Assembly (NCBI RefSeq): GCF_001563475.1
Contig: NZ_LPUT01000030.1
Span: forward strand, 1-64,000
Source: Sporosarcina sp. HYO08
GTDB lineage: Bacteria; Bacillota; Bacilli; Bacillales_A; Planococcaceae
Length of the DNA: 64,000 nucleotides
Direction of reading: 5' to 3'
The notes beneath the pieces were generated by a model. The model made no database searches. It was not told where the DNA came from and saw only the letters and a list, made by a program, of their open reading frames with translations. Shown in pieces: positions 53,438 through 62,833 of this stretch (the stretch's first letter is position 1; every line of letters starts with the position of its first letter). The translations under genes and the position numbers were made by a program.

Positions 53438-54886
53438 ATGGATGACGTTTTACAACAACTGAACAGCGAATGGCTGGACAGCGCATCGATTGTTACATTA
53501 CAAGAAAAAATGGAAAAAGGCGAGCTGACAGCGGAGAGACTAACGCTTTTTTACTTACATGAAATATCAGAAAAAAATCCGAACATTCACGCCATATTGG
53601 AGATCAATCCGCAAGCTGTACAAATTGCTCAAGCACTTGACACGGAGCGCGAGACGCAAGGAATCCGATCATTGCTCCACGGCATTCCGGTGCTATTAAA
53701 AGATAATATGGCAACAAACGATATGATGCATACGAGTTGTGGATCCCTTGCATTGAAAGATTTTTATGCAGCGGAAGATGCGTTTCTCGTTCAAAAGCTA
53801 CGGGCTGCCGGAGCCGTTATTTTAGGAAAAACAAATATGACGGAATGGGCAAATTTTATGTCGGATAAAATGACGAATGGATGGAGTTCACGCGGCGGAC
53901 AAGTGAAAAATCCCTATGGCTTTTTTGATGTAGGGGGGTCAAGTTCAGGAGCTGCCGCTGCGATTGCGGCGAGTTTAGCTACGATCGCGATCGGTACTGA
54001 AACGACCGGTTCGATTATCAATCCTTCTGCACAAAATTCAGTCGTTGGGATTAAGCCAACTGTCGGTGCGATCAGTCGGACAGGCATCATTCCATTAGCA
54101 ATTACGCAAGATACACCGGGGCCGATTGCCCGATCCGTTGAAGATGCGGCCATCGCATTCAGTTTATTGACGGGATATGATGCAAAAGATCCGGTAACAG
54201 AAAAAGCAGTGGAATTTGATGGGGTCGACTGGCCTTCTATCTTCAATCGTGATGCGTTAGAAGGTGTGCGTCTTGGCATTGCTAGAAATATTTTCGTCAA
54301 TGAAGTGTCAAAGGAAAGGGCAGACCTTTTTGAGAAAGCAATTCAACAGCTTGAAGCTTGCGGTGCGGTTATACTAGACCCGATCGACCTTGGTGTGATG
54401 GAAAATGATCTTGACTACAATGTCCTAATGTATGAATTCAAATCGTCTCTGAATGCTTATTTGGGAAATACCCCGGCGACGAATCCAATTCGTACATTGG
54501 CAGATATTATTGCGTTTAACAATGCGCATGTAGACGAAACTTTGCGCTACGGACAAATTTTACTAGAAAAATGTGAAAGAACGAGCGGAACGCTAACAGA
54601 GCCCGCGTATTTAAAAGCTCTTCTGAGAAACCATCATTTAGCGGGATCGATCGCACTTGGAAAAGCTTTGGAGGACCATCGGTTACATGCGCTTGTTTTC
54701 CCGCAAGATCACGGATGTAGTTTTGGCGCAGCGGCTGGCTATCCGTCAGTCACTGTTCCGGCAGCGTATTCAAAAGAAGGCGAACCATTCGGGATTACTT
54801 TTGCTGGAAAGGCATTTGCAGAACCAGAGCTTATTGGATATGCCTATGCATTTGAGCAACTTGTACGGGCAAGAAAGAGACCTTGA
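53438..54886 (+). CDS. Amidase family protein
   Basis: The 482-residue amidase-signature enzyme has a catalytic lysine in PVLLKDNMAT and the Ser-cisSer block GGSSSGAAAAIA with the nucleophile in TETTGSIINPSAQN. It is stand-alone, without gatB or gatC, so it is not the aminoacyl-tRNA amidotransferase. Relatives hydrolyse assorted amides. ATG 53438 is chosen, ten bases after GGGAGG; an ATG 33 bases earlier lacks a site. 49 bp from the downstream helicase, possibly co-transcribed. Confidence 0.87.
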   Translation: MDDVLQQLNSEWLDSASIVTLQEKMEKGELTAERLTLFYLHEISEKNPNIHAILEINPQAVQIAQALDTERETQGIRSLLHGIPVLLKDNMATNDMMHTSCGSLALKDFYAAEDAFLVQKLRAAGAVILGKTNMTEWANFMSDKMTNGWSSRGGQVKNPYGFFDVGGSSSGAAAAIAASLATIAIGTETTGSIINPSAQNSVVGIKPTVGAISRTGIIPLAITQDTPGPIARSVEDAAIAFSLLTGYDAKDPVTEKAVEFDGVDWPSIFNRDALEGVRLGIARNIFVNEVSKERADLFEKAIQQLEACGAVILDPIDLGVMENDLDYNVLMYEFKSSLNAYLGNTPATNPIRTLADIIAFNNAHVDETLRYGQILLEKCERTSGTLTEPAYLKALLRNHHLAGSIALGKALEDHRLHALVFPQDHGCSFGAAAGYPSVTVPAAYSKEGEPFGITFAGKAFAEPELIGYAYAFEQLVRARKRP

Positions 54887-54935
54887 AATCATATTGTGAT
54901 AAACTAAATCGACTAGAGACGAAGGTGGGGATGAC

Positions 54936-56078
54936 ATGTCTTTCTTAGAAAATATAGATGACGTGTTTCAAGCAAAATGGAAATTTGAACAACCAATGCC
55001 AATACAAACGAAAATCATACCACAATTTCTTGCAGGAAAAGACATTGTAGCGGAATCACCGACTGGCTCTGGTAAAACGTTAGCTTACGTTTTACCCATT
55101 TTACAGCTTGTTAAAGGAGACCTAAAACAAACGCAGGCACTCATTATGACGCCTTCACAAGAATTGTCCATGCAAATTGTGAATGTAATTCGCGAGTGGG
55201 TGGAAGGGACAAATATTACAGTTACACAACTCATCGGCGGCGCGAATATTCAACGCCAAATTGAGCGATTAAAAAAGAAGCCGACAATTGTTGTCGGGAC
55301 GCCAGGAAGGGTAACTGAACTTGTGAAAGCAAGACGTTTAAAAATGTTTGATATTCGTCATATCGTTTTAGACGAGGCGGATCAGCTATTGTCGCGTGAT
55401 CATCGCGTGGCGGTGAAGAATTTAATTGAGGCGGCGAATCCAGATCGCCAAGTGATTGCCGTTTCAGCGACACTGACAGAGGAAATTGAAATTGTTGCGA
55501 AAAGATTTATGAATGATCCGCTTCGAATTCGTGTAACGTTGGGTGAAATACCTAAAATGGGTGATGTCATCCATTCATTTGTAAAGACAGACGCTCGTGA
55601 TAAGACGGATGTATTAAGAGGGATGGCCCATTTAAAAGGGATTCATGCATTGGCTTTTATGAATAATGTCGATCAGCTTCGAATGAAAGAAATGAAATTA
55701 TCATACAGAGATGCGCCCATTGCTGTGTTACATTCGGATATGAAGAAATTTGAGCGGCAAGAAACGCTGGATCGTTTCCGTAAAGGAGAAATCAGTATTT
55801 TAATTGCAACGGATTTGGCGGCGCGTGGCCTTGATATCGAAGGGCTCACACATGTCATTCATGTCGATGTACCTCATACGATTGAGCAGTATTTGCATCG
55901 TTCAGGTCGTACTGGCCGCGCGGGCAATAATGGTGAAGTTCTTACTTTACTTTCTTACCCAGAAGAACGTGATTATCGCAAACTGTCGAAAGGACTGAAG
56001 CCGGTCCAAAAAGTTTGGTTTAATGGTCAGTTGATCGAAGGGAACTCAAAAACAGTTGCTAAGGGAAAAAGAAAATAA
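54936..56078 (+). CDS. DEAD-box RNA helicase (YfmL/CshC-like)
   Basis: The 380-residue single-core helicase has motif I SPTGSGKT, motif II VLDEADQ, motif III VSATL, motif V ATDLAARGLDI and motif VI HRSGRTGRAG. It lacks the long C-terminal extension of CshA and DbpA. Length and order fit YfmL, which helps 50S ribosome assembly in B. subtilis. ATG follows AAGGTGGGG. It ends in a strong bidirectional terminator. Confidence 0.88.
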   Translation: MSFLENIDDVFQAKWKFEQPMPIQTKIIPQFLAGKDIVAESPTGSGKTLAYVLPILQLVKGDLKQTQALIMTPSQELSMQIVNVIREWVEGTNITVTQLIGGANIQRQIERLKKKPTIVVGTPGRVTELVKARRLKMFDIRHIVLDEADQLLSRDHRVAVKNLIEAANPDRQVIAVSATLTEEIEIVAKRFMNDPLRIRVTLGEIPKMGDVIHSFVKTDARDKTDVLRGMAHLKGIHALAFMNNVDQLRMKEMKLSYRDAPIAVLHSDMKKFERQETLDRFRKGEISILIATDLAARGLDIEGLTHVIHVDVPHTIEQYLHRSGRTGRAGNNGEVLTLLSYPEERDYRKLSKGLKPVQKVWFNGQLIEGNSKTVAKGKRK

Positions 56079-56119
56079 AAAGTGGTTCGAGACGCATGAC
56101 GCAGTCTCGAACCACTTTT

Positions 56120-56121
<2 letters not shown>
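56077..56121. terminator. Bidirectional terminator between helicase and map genes
   Basis: A perfect 17-bp stem (56077-56093 with 56104-56120) with A and T runs at each edge. Confidence 0.93.
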
Positions 56122-56893
<772 letters not shown>

Positions 56894-56926
56894 TTACTCT
56901 TCCTTACTATAGCATAATGCAAAAAC

Positions 56927-56956
56927 AAAAAATCCTGCAAACGAAAAGTTTGCAGG
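56927..56956 (-). terminator. Terminator of the 38-residue gene
   Basis: On the minus strand CCTGCAAAC/GTTTGCAGG forms a perfect 9-bp stem followed by ATTTTTTG. Confidence 0.85.
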
Positions 56957-56963
56957 TTTTCAA

Positions 56964-57080
56964 TTATTTTCGCGAGACTGTCGCATGTGATGCCTTTTTA
57001 CCATCTCTCATCTTTTTTACAATTGGATAGATAACAGGTGCCCATTTGATCATTGTTTTTATGATTTTTCCTAATCTCAT
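56964..57080 (-). CDS. Small basic protein, 38 residues
   Basis: ATG at 57080 (minus strand) is preceded by TAAGGAG about nine bases upstream. The 38-residue product is very basic ([20 protein letters not shown] then [11 protein letters not shown]) with an amphipathic or weakly membrane-active N-terminal half. A dedicated terminator follows. Similar short [10 protein letters not shown] proteins are known as hypotheticals in Bacillaceae. No function can be assigned. Confidence 0.65.
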   Translation of the reverse strand: MRLGKIIKTMIKWAPVIYPIVKKMRDGKKASHATVSRK

Positions 57081-57137
57081 TCGTCGTCACTCCTTACGAA
57101 ATATGTTCCCCCAGATGCAATATTATAAACGCACCAA

Positions 57138-57479
57138 TTATTTCATGATTTTTACGCCTTGAAAGACATTCCAGGCAATGATCGCCAGAAATAGCAAGCT
57201 GTAAAGCATCATGAACAGAAAAGGGCCATAGTTCCATAACGACATTGGATTCATCCCAATCCCTAGCATGTGCGTATCCCATGACATCATTGAATACGAA
57301 AATATGAAAAAACCTGCAATTAAAATAACGACCGGGATGATATGGGAAATAAAAGCCCGCTTTGCATGCGTCTTCACAAGCGTGTCGTCCGAAACGATGT
57401 AAACAATAAAAGGTAATAATAATGGTGAGATAAAAACGCTGAAATAACAAAGTGAAGATAATAATCTATGGTTCGCCAA
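57138..57479 (-). CDS. DUF4870-like small membrane protein
   Basis: The 113-residue protein has three to four hydrophobic segments (about 10-28, 46-64, 82-106). The pattern H-x3-A-F-x2-H after the first helix (THAKRAFISHIIP) resembles DUF4870 proteins. TTG start preceded by TTGGAGGG. Function unknown. The overlapping frame at 57094-57450 is a shadow. Confidence 0.75.
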   Translation of the reverse strand: MANHRLLSSLCYFSVFISPLLLPFIVYIVSDDTLVKTHAKRAFISHIIPVVILIAGFFIFSYSMMSWDTHMLGIGMNPMSLWNYGPFLFMMLYSLLFLAIIAWNVFQGVKIMK

Positions 57480-57567
57480 AAAAATCCCTCCAATTTGTAT
57501 CTATATAAGATCATCTTGCTTAAAAGAGAGGGATCATATACAATAAGAGAGAAAATTGAATAATTAA

Positions 57568-57698
57568 CACCACAAGGGGGGCCTTTTGGCTGAGAGTGGA
57601 CTGCTGTGTCCTAACCCTTCGAACCTGTAAGTTTATACTTGCGTAGGGATGTGGATGGAAAAGTATCGCTAATATTCCGTCTGCCGGAATATTTTTTT
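57568..57698 (+). promoter_or_regulatory. TPP riboswitch (THI box) and terminator controlling thiT
   Basis: The aptamer (57570-57654, closed by CCACA/TGTGG) has the conserved GGGGGCC, GGCTGAGA, ACCCTTCGAACCTG and TTGCGTAGGGAT elements. A terminator hairpin, AATATTCCG/CGGAATATT (57671-57693) plus T-run, follows. Thiamine pyrophosphate should shut off the thiamine transporter. Confidence 0.95.
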
Positions 57699-57742
57699 AT
57701 TTCCGGAAATCCCTGGAAGAATAGAAGTAGGGGAGAATAAAA

Positions 57743-58300
57743 ATGAATAGAAAAAAACTACAGTTTTTATTGGAAGTATCAATTTTAGGAGCTATTTCAT
57801 TCGTTTTGGATAAGATTGGCTTTTCGATGCCGCAAGGTGGATCGGTTACATTATCGATGCTCCCGATCATTATCATGGCTTTTCGTTGGGGAATAGCGGG
57901 CGGAATGCTGACAGGTTTTGTTTCAGGCATTTTACAGCTTGTCATGGGTGGTTACGTATTTAATATGATCCAGGCAGCGCTAGACTATTTTGTTGCATAC
58001 GCACTAGTTGGCATTGCGGCAGTGACGTTGAATTGGCTATTAACGAGCAAAGCGCAAGGCCATAAAGGGTCAATGATTCTGGCGATTGTCGTCGGAACGA
58101 TTATCGGCGGCCTTTTCCGCTATGCGATTCACTTTATCGGTGGAATTGTATTCTTCGCTTCCTATGCACCGAAAGATCAGCCAGTCTGGTTGTATTCCTT
58201 AATTTACAACGGAAGCTATATGATTCCAGCAATCATTTTGTCGGCATTTGTGGCAGCATTTTTATTCACTACAGCACCGAAGCTACTTGAAAGAACATAA
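57743..58300 (+). CDS. thiT: Thiamine transporter ThiT (ECF S-component)
   Basis: The 185-residue membrane protein has six hydrophobic segments and ThiT (YuaJ) motifs: LLEVSILGAISFVLDKI, MPQGGSVTLSMLPIIIMAFRWG, and the C-terminal thiamine pocket around IIGGLFRYAIHFIGGIVFFASYAP. It binds thiamine for a shared energising EcfAT module encoded elsewhere. Start ATG follows AGGGGAG. The TPP riboswitch upstream confirms the assignment. Confidence 0.94.
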   Translation: MNRKKLQFLLEVSILGAISFVLDKIGFSMPQGGSVTLSMLPIIIMAFRWGIAGGMLTGFVSGILQLVMGGYVFNMIQAALDYFVAYALVGIAAVTLNWLLTSKAQGHKGSMILAIVVGTIIGGLFRYAIHFIGGIVFFASYAPKDQPVWLYSLIYNGSYMIPAIILSAFVAAFLFTTAPKLLERT

Positions 58301-58311
58301 AGTGAAACTTT

Positions 58312-58490
58312 CATCAGTAGGAGCTTCATCCCTACTGATGGTTAGTCACGCATAGCCTGATTGATTTTTCTAAGGGCTAAAGCCCAAAGAAAAACCTTAT
58401 CTCACCAATCGGACCTTTACGGGCAGTTGATCCTCCACTTATCTTCATCTGTTAATTTAGAATTTTGAGGTGGGGGGTCTTACTGCCCGT
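58312..58490 (+). ncRNA. Candidate structured RNA or mobile-element end
   Basis: Three consecutive, precise secondary structures fill the gap after thiT. First is a perfect 10-bp hairpin (58312-58321 with 58331-58340). Second is a symmetrical arm with TTTTTCT/AGAAAAA and GGGCT/AGCCC (58365-58394), closed by GATTG/CAATC (58359-58363, 58406-58410). Third is a long arm with ACGGGCAGT/ACTGCCCGT (58419-58427, 58482-58490) and an inner 12-bp G-U-containing stem. No T-run follows. Strand and identity are not certain. Confidence 0.45.
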
Positions 58491-58505
58491 TAAGCGTGGG
58501 ACAAA

Positions 58506-58546
58506 AAAATCGCCATTCTCTTGTGTTAAGGAGGAATGGCGATTTT
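58506..58546. terminator. Bidirectional terminator before the TspO-like gene
   Basis: A perfect 13-bp stem AAAATCGCCATTC/GAATGGCGATTTT with flanking A and T runs. Confidence 0.88.
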
Positions 58547-59264
58547 ATGTTTTTCTAAATAAAAAAATACAGGCACTGATAACGGTGGCTAGGAAAAGTG
58601 CGGCAACAGAGACGAATAACTCCTCAGTACCATTTTTCACAGCAATGCCTACAAATGTCCATATAAATACGATGTTTAATGGCACATCATGGTGATGATA
58701 CATAAAATGGAGCGCAAACGCAGTAGCAATCGTTAAATAGATCACCGTCCAAAGTGGATTGCTTAATCCAAAACCTGACCATTCATGTAAAGTAAGCACA
58801 TAATTAATGTTGGCAAGCAGTAAAAGAAATGACCAGCCTAGAAATACAGAAATTGGCAATCTGCCATAAAGAGCACTTGATTTTTTAGGATAGGTAAAAT
58901 GGAGCGCAAGTAAAGTTAGAATAAGGATAACTGTTGCGACGATTGTCCATCCGAATAATCCATAATGCCAAAAAAGTATCCACAATATACTCAGAAGACA
59001 TGCGCTGATAAATAAAAATGACCGATATGCCTTCATTCCATGCTCTATCTGCATATTTTCCCTCTTAAAACGGTAGACCCATATAAAAAGCAATGCATAG
59101 ATCATCCCCCAGATTAAAAAAACATAACCCGCTGGCATGAATAGTGCAGGAAGTCTGCTAGCAATTTCCCATGTTGTTTTTCCGTTAAATGGTATAAGAT
59201 TAGCCGCAGCGTTCACAGTGATGACTGCCACAAGTGAAAAGACCATAAACAAAAATCTAAGCAT
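58545..59264 (-). CDS. Tryptophan-rich sensory-like membrane protein
   Basis: The 239-residue protein has about seven transmembrane segments. The N-terminal VNAAANLIPFNGKTTWEIASRLPALFMPAGYVFLIWG is the hallmark of the family labelled tryptophan-rich sensory protein, distantly related to TspO. Several tryptophans sit in helices. Ligand and role are unknown. ATG follows GGAGGGC on the minus strand. Confidence 0.78.
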   Translation of the reverse strand: MLRFLFMVFSLVAVITVNAAANLIPFNGKTTWEIASRLPALFMPAGYVFLIWGMIYALLFIWVYRFKRENMQIEHGMKAYRSFLFISACLLSILWILFWHYGLFGWTIVATVILILTLLALHFTYPKKSSALYGRLPISVFLGWSFLLLLANINYVLTLHEWSGFGLSNPLWTVIYLTIATAFALHFMYHHHDVPLNIVFIWTFVGIAVKNGTEELFVSVAALFLATVISACIFLFRKT

Positions 59265-59426
59265 ATAAAAGCCCTCCTAATGAACAGTATACATAGGAAA
59301 AGTAGTGACTGCGCAGGGAAATGTGAACTTTACGTCACAATTGAAAAAATTCGCGAACCAAATATTCATGTTATAATGAAGTTACGTTTTTTAGAAAATT
59401 TAGACGGTGTGAGGGGGAAGTGTACA

Positions 59427-61223
59427 ATGGGTGAAAAACGCTACTCAGAAGTTTGGGATCTTGATGTATTTTTCCAAGGTGGAAGCGAGTCACAAACGCT
59501 CCGTTTACATATGGATGAAGTAAAAAAAATGATTTCGGTGTTAGAGAAAAACATTCACAATTTTGCCGTTCCTTCATCTATTGATGATGCGGATAAAATT
59601 GCTCAACTAATTGAAACAATTGCTTCAACAGCTGTTTACATTGAGCAAGCGGGTGCAGTTATAGGTTGTTTACTTGCAGAGGATACGACCGATCGACATG
59701 CCGTTATTTTAGAAAGTGAAATCGGATCTCTTAGTGCACGTTTTTCAACAGTGCTTTTAAAAGTTCAGCAAATGCTTGCGAAAATAGAAGGTGAAACGTG
59801 GAATGCGTTGATCGCATCGAAGCTGTTACAACAGTTTTCATTTAAGCTAAATGAGTGGCGGGAGGAAGCCGCGTTACGATTGTCAGCGGAAGAGGAGAGC
59901 ATGATAACCGCCCTAAGTGTTGACGGTTATCACGGGTGGAGTCAGCTGTATGATTTGCTTGTTGGAGATCTATCGGTTCGGCTTGATATAGAAGGTGAAG
60001 AAAAAACGTTATCAGTCGGCCAAGCAAATAACTTAAGCTCTCACGAAAATGCCGCAGTACGTAAGCAATCATTTGAGGAATTGGAAAAAGTGTGGGAAGA
60101 AAAGGAAGATTTCTTCGCCTCGACATTGAACCATATCGCTGGTTTTCGATTAGCTGTCTATGAAAAGCGCGGATGGGATTCTGTTTTACAAGAACCCCTA
60201 TTCATGAATAAAATGAGTGAGCAAACATTGCAGGCGATGTGGTCGGCTATTCGGGAAAGCCAAGCCCCATTCGTTCGTTATTTAAACAAAAAGGCGAATA
60301 TCCTTGGAACGGAAAAAATACATTGGTATGACATAGGCGCACCAGTTACTGCTTCTACGCAAAAGATTTCTTATCAAGAAGGAGCGGAATTCATCTTAAA
60401 TCACTTTGGTGAATTTGGATCGAAATTCGAGGCATTTTCACGAAAGGCATTTGAAGATCGTTGGATTGAGGCGGAGGATCGTTCAAACAAACGTCCAGGC
60501 GGTTTTTGTACGGACATGCCGTTGTCTGAACAATCTAGAATTTTTATGACCTATAGCGGATCGATGTCCAATGTTGCGACATTGGCACATGAACTGGGTC
60601 ATGCCTTTCACTCCCACGTACTTCGTCCCGTTCATTGGATGAATCGACAATATGCGATGGGGGTTGCAGAAACCGCTTCAACATTTGCCGAAATGATCGT
60701 CGCGGATGCGGCAGTAAAGGCAGCAAAAACAAAAGAGGAAAAGCTCGCTTTACTGGAAGATAAAATTCAAAGAAGTGTCGCCTTTTTCATGGATATCTAT
60801 GCTCGATTTTTGTTTGAAACAAGGTTTTATGAAGAAAGGAAAAACGGGATTGTTCCTGCAACAAGACTCAACCAATTGATGACGGAAGCCCAGCAAGAGG
60901 CGTTTGGCCATGCACTCGATACAACTCATCCACATTTTTGGGCATCAAAATTACATTTTTACTTAACAGATGTCCCATTTTATAACTTCCCGTACACATT
61001 CGGTTATTTATTCTCATTAAGCATTTATGCAAAAGCTTTAGAAGAAGGGGGAAGTTTTGAAGAAAAGTATATTGCACTCCTGCAGGATACAGCAGTTATG
61101 AGTGTGGAAGAACTTGCTATGAAGCATTTAGGAGAAGACGTAACAAAACAAGAGTTTTGGCAACAAGGCGTCGCATTATGTATAAAAGATGTTGAGGAGT
61201 TTCTAGAACTAACTTCTGGCTAA
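59427..61223 (+). CDS. M3 family oligoendopeptidase
   Basis: The 598-residue metallopeptidase has the zinc motif HELGHAFHSH (H388, E389, H392) and a downstream glutamate in ETASTFAEM. N-terminal helical domain LDVFFQGGSESQTLRLHMDEV is typical of PepF-type oligoendopeptidases. It degrades short peptides in the cytoplasm. ATG 59427 follows GAGGGGG; the frame continues upstream but earlier starts lack a site. The acetyltransferase gene follows after 13 bp, probably co-transcribed. Confidence 0.92.
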   Translation: MGEKRYSEVWDLDVFFQGGSESQTLRLHMDEVKKMISVLEKNIHNFAVPSSIDDADKIAQLIETIASTAVYIEQAGAVIGCLLAEDTTDRHAVILESEIGSLSARFSTVLLKVQQMLAKIEGETWNALIASKLLQQFSFKLNEWREEAALRLSAEEESMITALSVDGYHGWSQLYDLLVGDLSVRLDIEGEEKTLSVGQANNLSSHENAAVRKQSFEELEKVWEEKEDFFASTLNHIAGFRLAVYEKRGWDSVLQEPLFMNKMSEQTLQAMWSAIRESQAPFVRYLNKKANILGTEKIHWYDIGAPVTASTQKISYQEGAEFILNHFGEFGSKFEAFSRKAFEDRWIEAEDRSNKRPGGFCTDMPLSEQSRIFMTYSGSMSNVATLAHELGHAFHSHVLRPVHWMNRQYAMGVAETASTFAEMIVADAAVKAAKTKEEKLALLEDKIQRSVAFFMDIYARFLFETRFYEERKNGIVPATRLNQLMTEAQQEAFGHALDTTHPHFWASKLHFYLTDVPFYNFPYTFGYLFSLSIYAKALEEGGSFEEKYIALLQDTAVMSVEELAMKHLGEDVTKQEFWQQGVALCIKDVEEFLELTSG

Positions 61224-61236
61224 AGGGTGAATTGGA

Positions 61237-61782
61237 ATGTTTTTACTTGAAGGACGATCATGTTATTTGCGTATTTTGACAGAGGATGATGCGGGGATTT
61301 TTACTGACTTGCTCATTGCAAATAAAGACTATTGGTCTGTATTCGAACCAAGGCATGAAGCAAGTTATTTCTCAGTTGCAGTCCAACGTGAAAAAATTAG
61401 AGAGGCACTGTATCAAATGAGGGATCGTCGTGAATATAATTTCGGTGTTTTCGATTCGGAAACAAGCAGAATCATCGGGCATATATCCTTGTACAGTATA
61501 AAAAGATTACCCTTTTCCAGTGGCTTTATTGGCTATTCTATTGATGAAAAAGAAGCTGGAAAAGGATATAGCACAGAAGCTGTTAGGCTTGTAACCCAAT
61601 TTGCATTAAAGAAAGTTGGGCTTCATCGAATTGAGGCCTTTGTCTCGCCGCGGAATCATGGTTCAGTCAAAGTATTAGAGAAATCGGGTTTCCAGCAAGA
61701 AGGGTTGTTGAGGAAGCTGCTCTATATTAACGGCGTGTGGGAGGACCATTACTTATATGCCATACTCGAAGATGATTTTTGA
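61237..61782 (+). CDS. RimJ/RimL-type GNAT acetyltransferase
   Basis: The 181-residue protein begins LEGRSCYLRILTEDDAGIF, has the acetyl-CoA motif YSIDEKEAGKGYSTEAVRLV, and the RimJ-family RIEAFVSPRNHGSVKVLEKSGF and DHYLYAI segments. Such enzymes acetylate ribosomal protein N-termini or amine antibiotics. ATG follows AAAGGGTG, 13 bp after the peptidase gene. Confidence 0.88.
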   Translation: MFLLEGRSCYLRILTEDDAGIFTDLLIANKDYWSVFEPRHEASYFSVAVQREKIREALYQMRDRREYNFGVFDSETSRIIGHISLYSIKRLPFSSGFIGYSIDEKEAGKGYSTEAVRLVTQFALKKVGLHRIEAFVSPRNHGSVKVLEKSGFQQEGLLRKLLYINGVWEDHYLYAILEDDF

Positions 61783-61821
61783 AAGGGTAAGACCGGCCTC
61801 GGGAAAATGATAGCGAAAATG

Positions 61822-61854
61822 AAAAGCCGATTTCTGTAAAAGAAATCGGCTTTT
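61822..61854. terminator. Terminator between acetyltransferase and carbonic anhydrase genes
   Basis: A perfect 14-bp stem AAAAGCCGATTTCT/AGAAATCGGCTTTT with a short loop; probably bidirectional. Confidence 0.92.
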
Positions 61855-61894
61855 GTCTATTTCCCAGGAAATTTGTCTTTATGCGGCTCGTTAT

Positions 61895-62467
61895 TTACTT
61901 CTTTAAACAATCATAGCCATTCACGATCGTGTCAAGTTTTCCTGTCTGTGGATCAATAACGAGTCCATGAATAGGTACTCTACGATCAATTAATGGATGA
62001 TTTTTAACTGCATTTACACTCGATTTCACGCTTTCGGTAACGTCGTTGAAGCCGCGCAGCCATTCTTCCATGTCGATCCCCGAGTATTTCAGTGTATGGA
62101 AGTGGTTTTTGTCAATTCCACGTTCAACCATTTTGTCCATAAGTTGCGTTGTGTCAATTGAGCTCATGCCGCAATCGTGATGGCCAATAATATAGACCTC
62201 CTCCGCTTGCAGCTCATAAAGGGAGATGACAATGCTTCGCGTAATGCCCCCGAACGGATGATTGACGATTGCGCCAGCACTTTTAATAATTTTGGCATCG
62301 CCATTTTTTAAATTCATTGCTTTTGGTAATAGCTCCGTAAGCCGGGCATCCATACAAGTTAAGATGACGATTTTTTTGTCTGGGAATTTTGTTGTCTCAT
62401 ACTTTTCATATTGTTTTTCCTCTACGAATGTCTCATTGAAGTTTAGAATGTCAGATAGCATTGACAT
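61895..62467 (-). CDS. Beta-class carbonic anhydrase
   Basis: The 190-residue enzyme has zinc ligands C38 (ILTCMDARL), H96 and C99 (GHHDCGM), and the D40-R42 dyad. It interconverts CO2 and bicarbonate. ATG 62467 is preferred, seven bases after GGAGGG; an ATG six bases earlier abuts the site. Monocistronic. Confidence 0.93.
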   Translation of the reverse strand: MSMLSDILNFNETFVEEKQYEKYETTKFPDKKIVILTCMDARLTELLPKAMNLKNGDAKIIKSAGAIVNHPFGGITRSIVISLYELQAEEVYIIGHHDCGMSSIDTTQLMDKMVERGIDKNHFHTLKYSGIDMEEWLRGFNDVTESVKSSVNAVKNHPLIDRRVPIHGLVIDPQTGKLDTIVNGYDCLKK

Positions 62468-62554
62468 GGGCATACCCTCCAGGTTTAAGGTTACAACTTA
62501 ATCATAAGAAAATTGATGCCTGAGTAAGTTCATTCCATTCTAACGAATTGCAGA

Positions 62555-62588
62555 CAAAAAGAAAAGAGTTGCATCTTAGCAACTCTTA
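62555..62588 (-). terminator. Terminator of the 47-residue gene
   Basis: On the minus strand AAGAGTTGC/GCAACTCTT is followed by TTCTTTTTG. It overlaps the stop codon. Confidence 0.8.
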
Positions 62589-62729
62589 AAATTTGTTTTC
62601 TGGTTTTGGATCAATTGTCTCTGCATCAGAGGCATGTAGAGCGACTTTAGAAAGATAGTACATAATGAACCCTGCCGTTAATCCGAGAACAACCATGTAA
62701 CCAATTACTGTTGAGTACATCAAGCCCAT
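62586..62729 (-). CDS. Small single-pass membrane protein, 47 residues
   Basis: ATG at 62729 (minus strand) follows AAAGGGGTC. The 47-residue product has one clean transmembrane helix (MYSTVIGYMVVLGLTAGFIM, about 4-23), then a short polar tail rich in Asp/Glu/Lys (SDAETIDPKPENKF). An ATG at the fourth codon is an alternative start. It has its own terminator. It may be a small subunit or regulator of a membrane complex; no partner is adjacent. Confidence 0.65.
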   Translation of the reverse strand: MGLMYSTVIGYMVVLGLTAGFIMYYLSKVALHASDAETIDPKPENKF

Positions 62730-62833
62730 GTTAAGACCCCTTTCTATCACTAAATGATCTTTTCTTTTTTATTATACATTAAAAAGCTAGTGTTTTTAAG
62801 GGGTTCGCAAAATGTTTTAAGAAATTGTGAAGT

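Noticed and set aside
57094..57450. 118-codon minus-strand frame
   Set aside because: It is a shadow of the DUF4870-like gene, whose frame has transmembrane helices and a good start.
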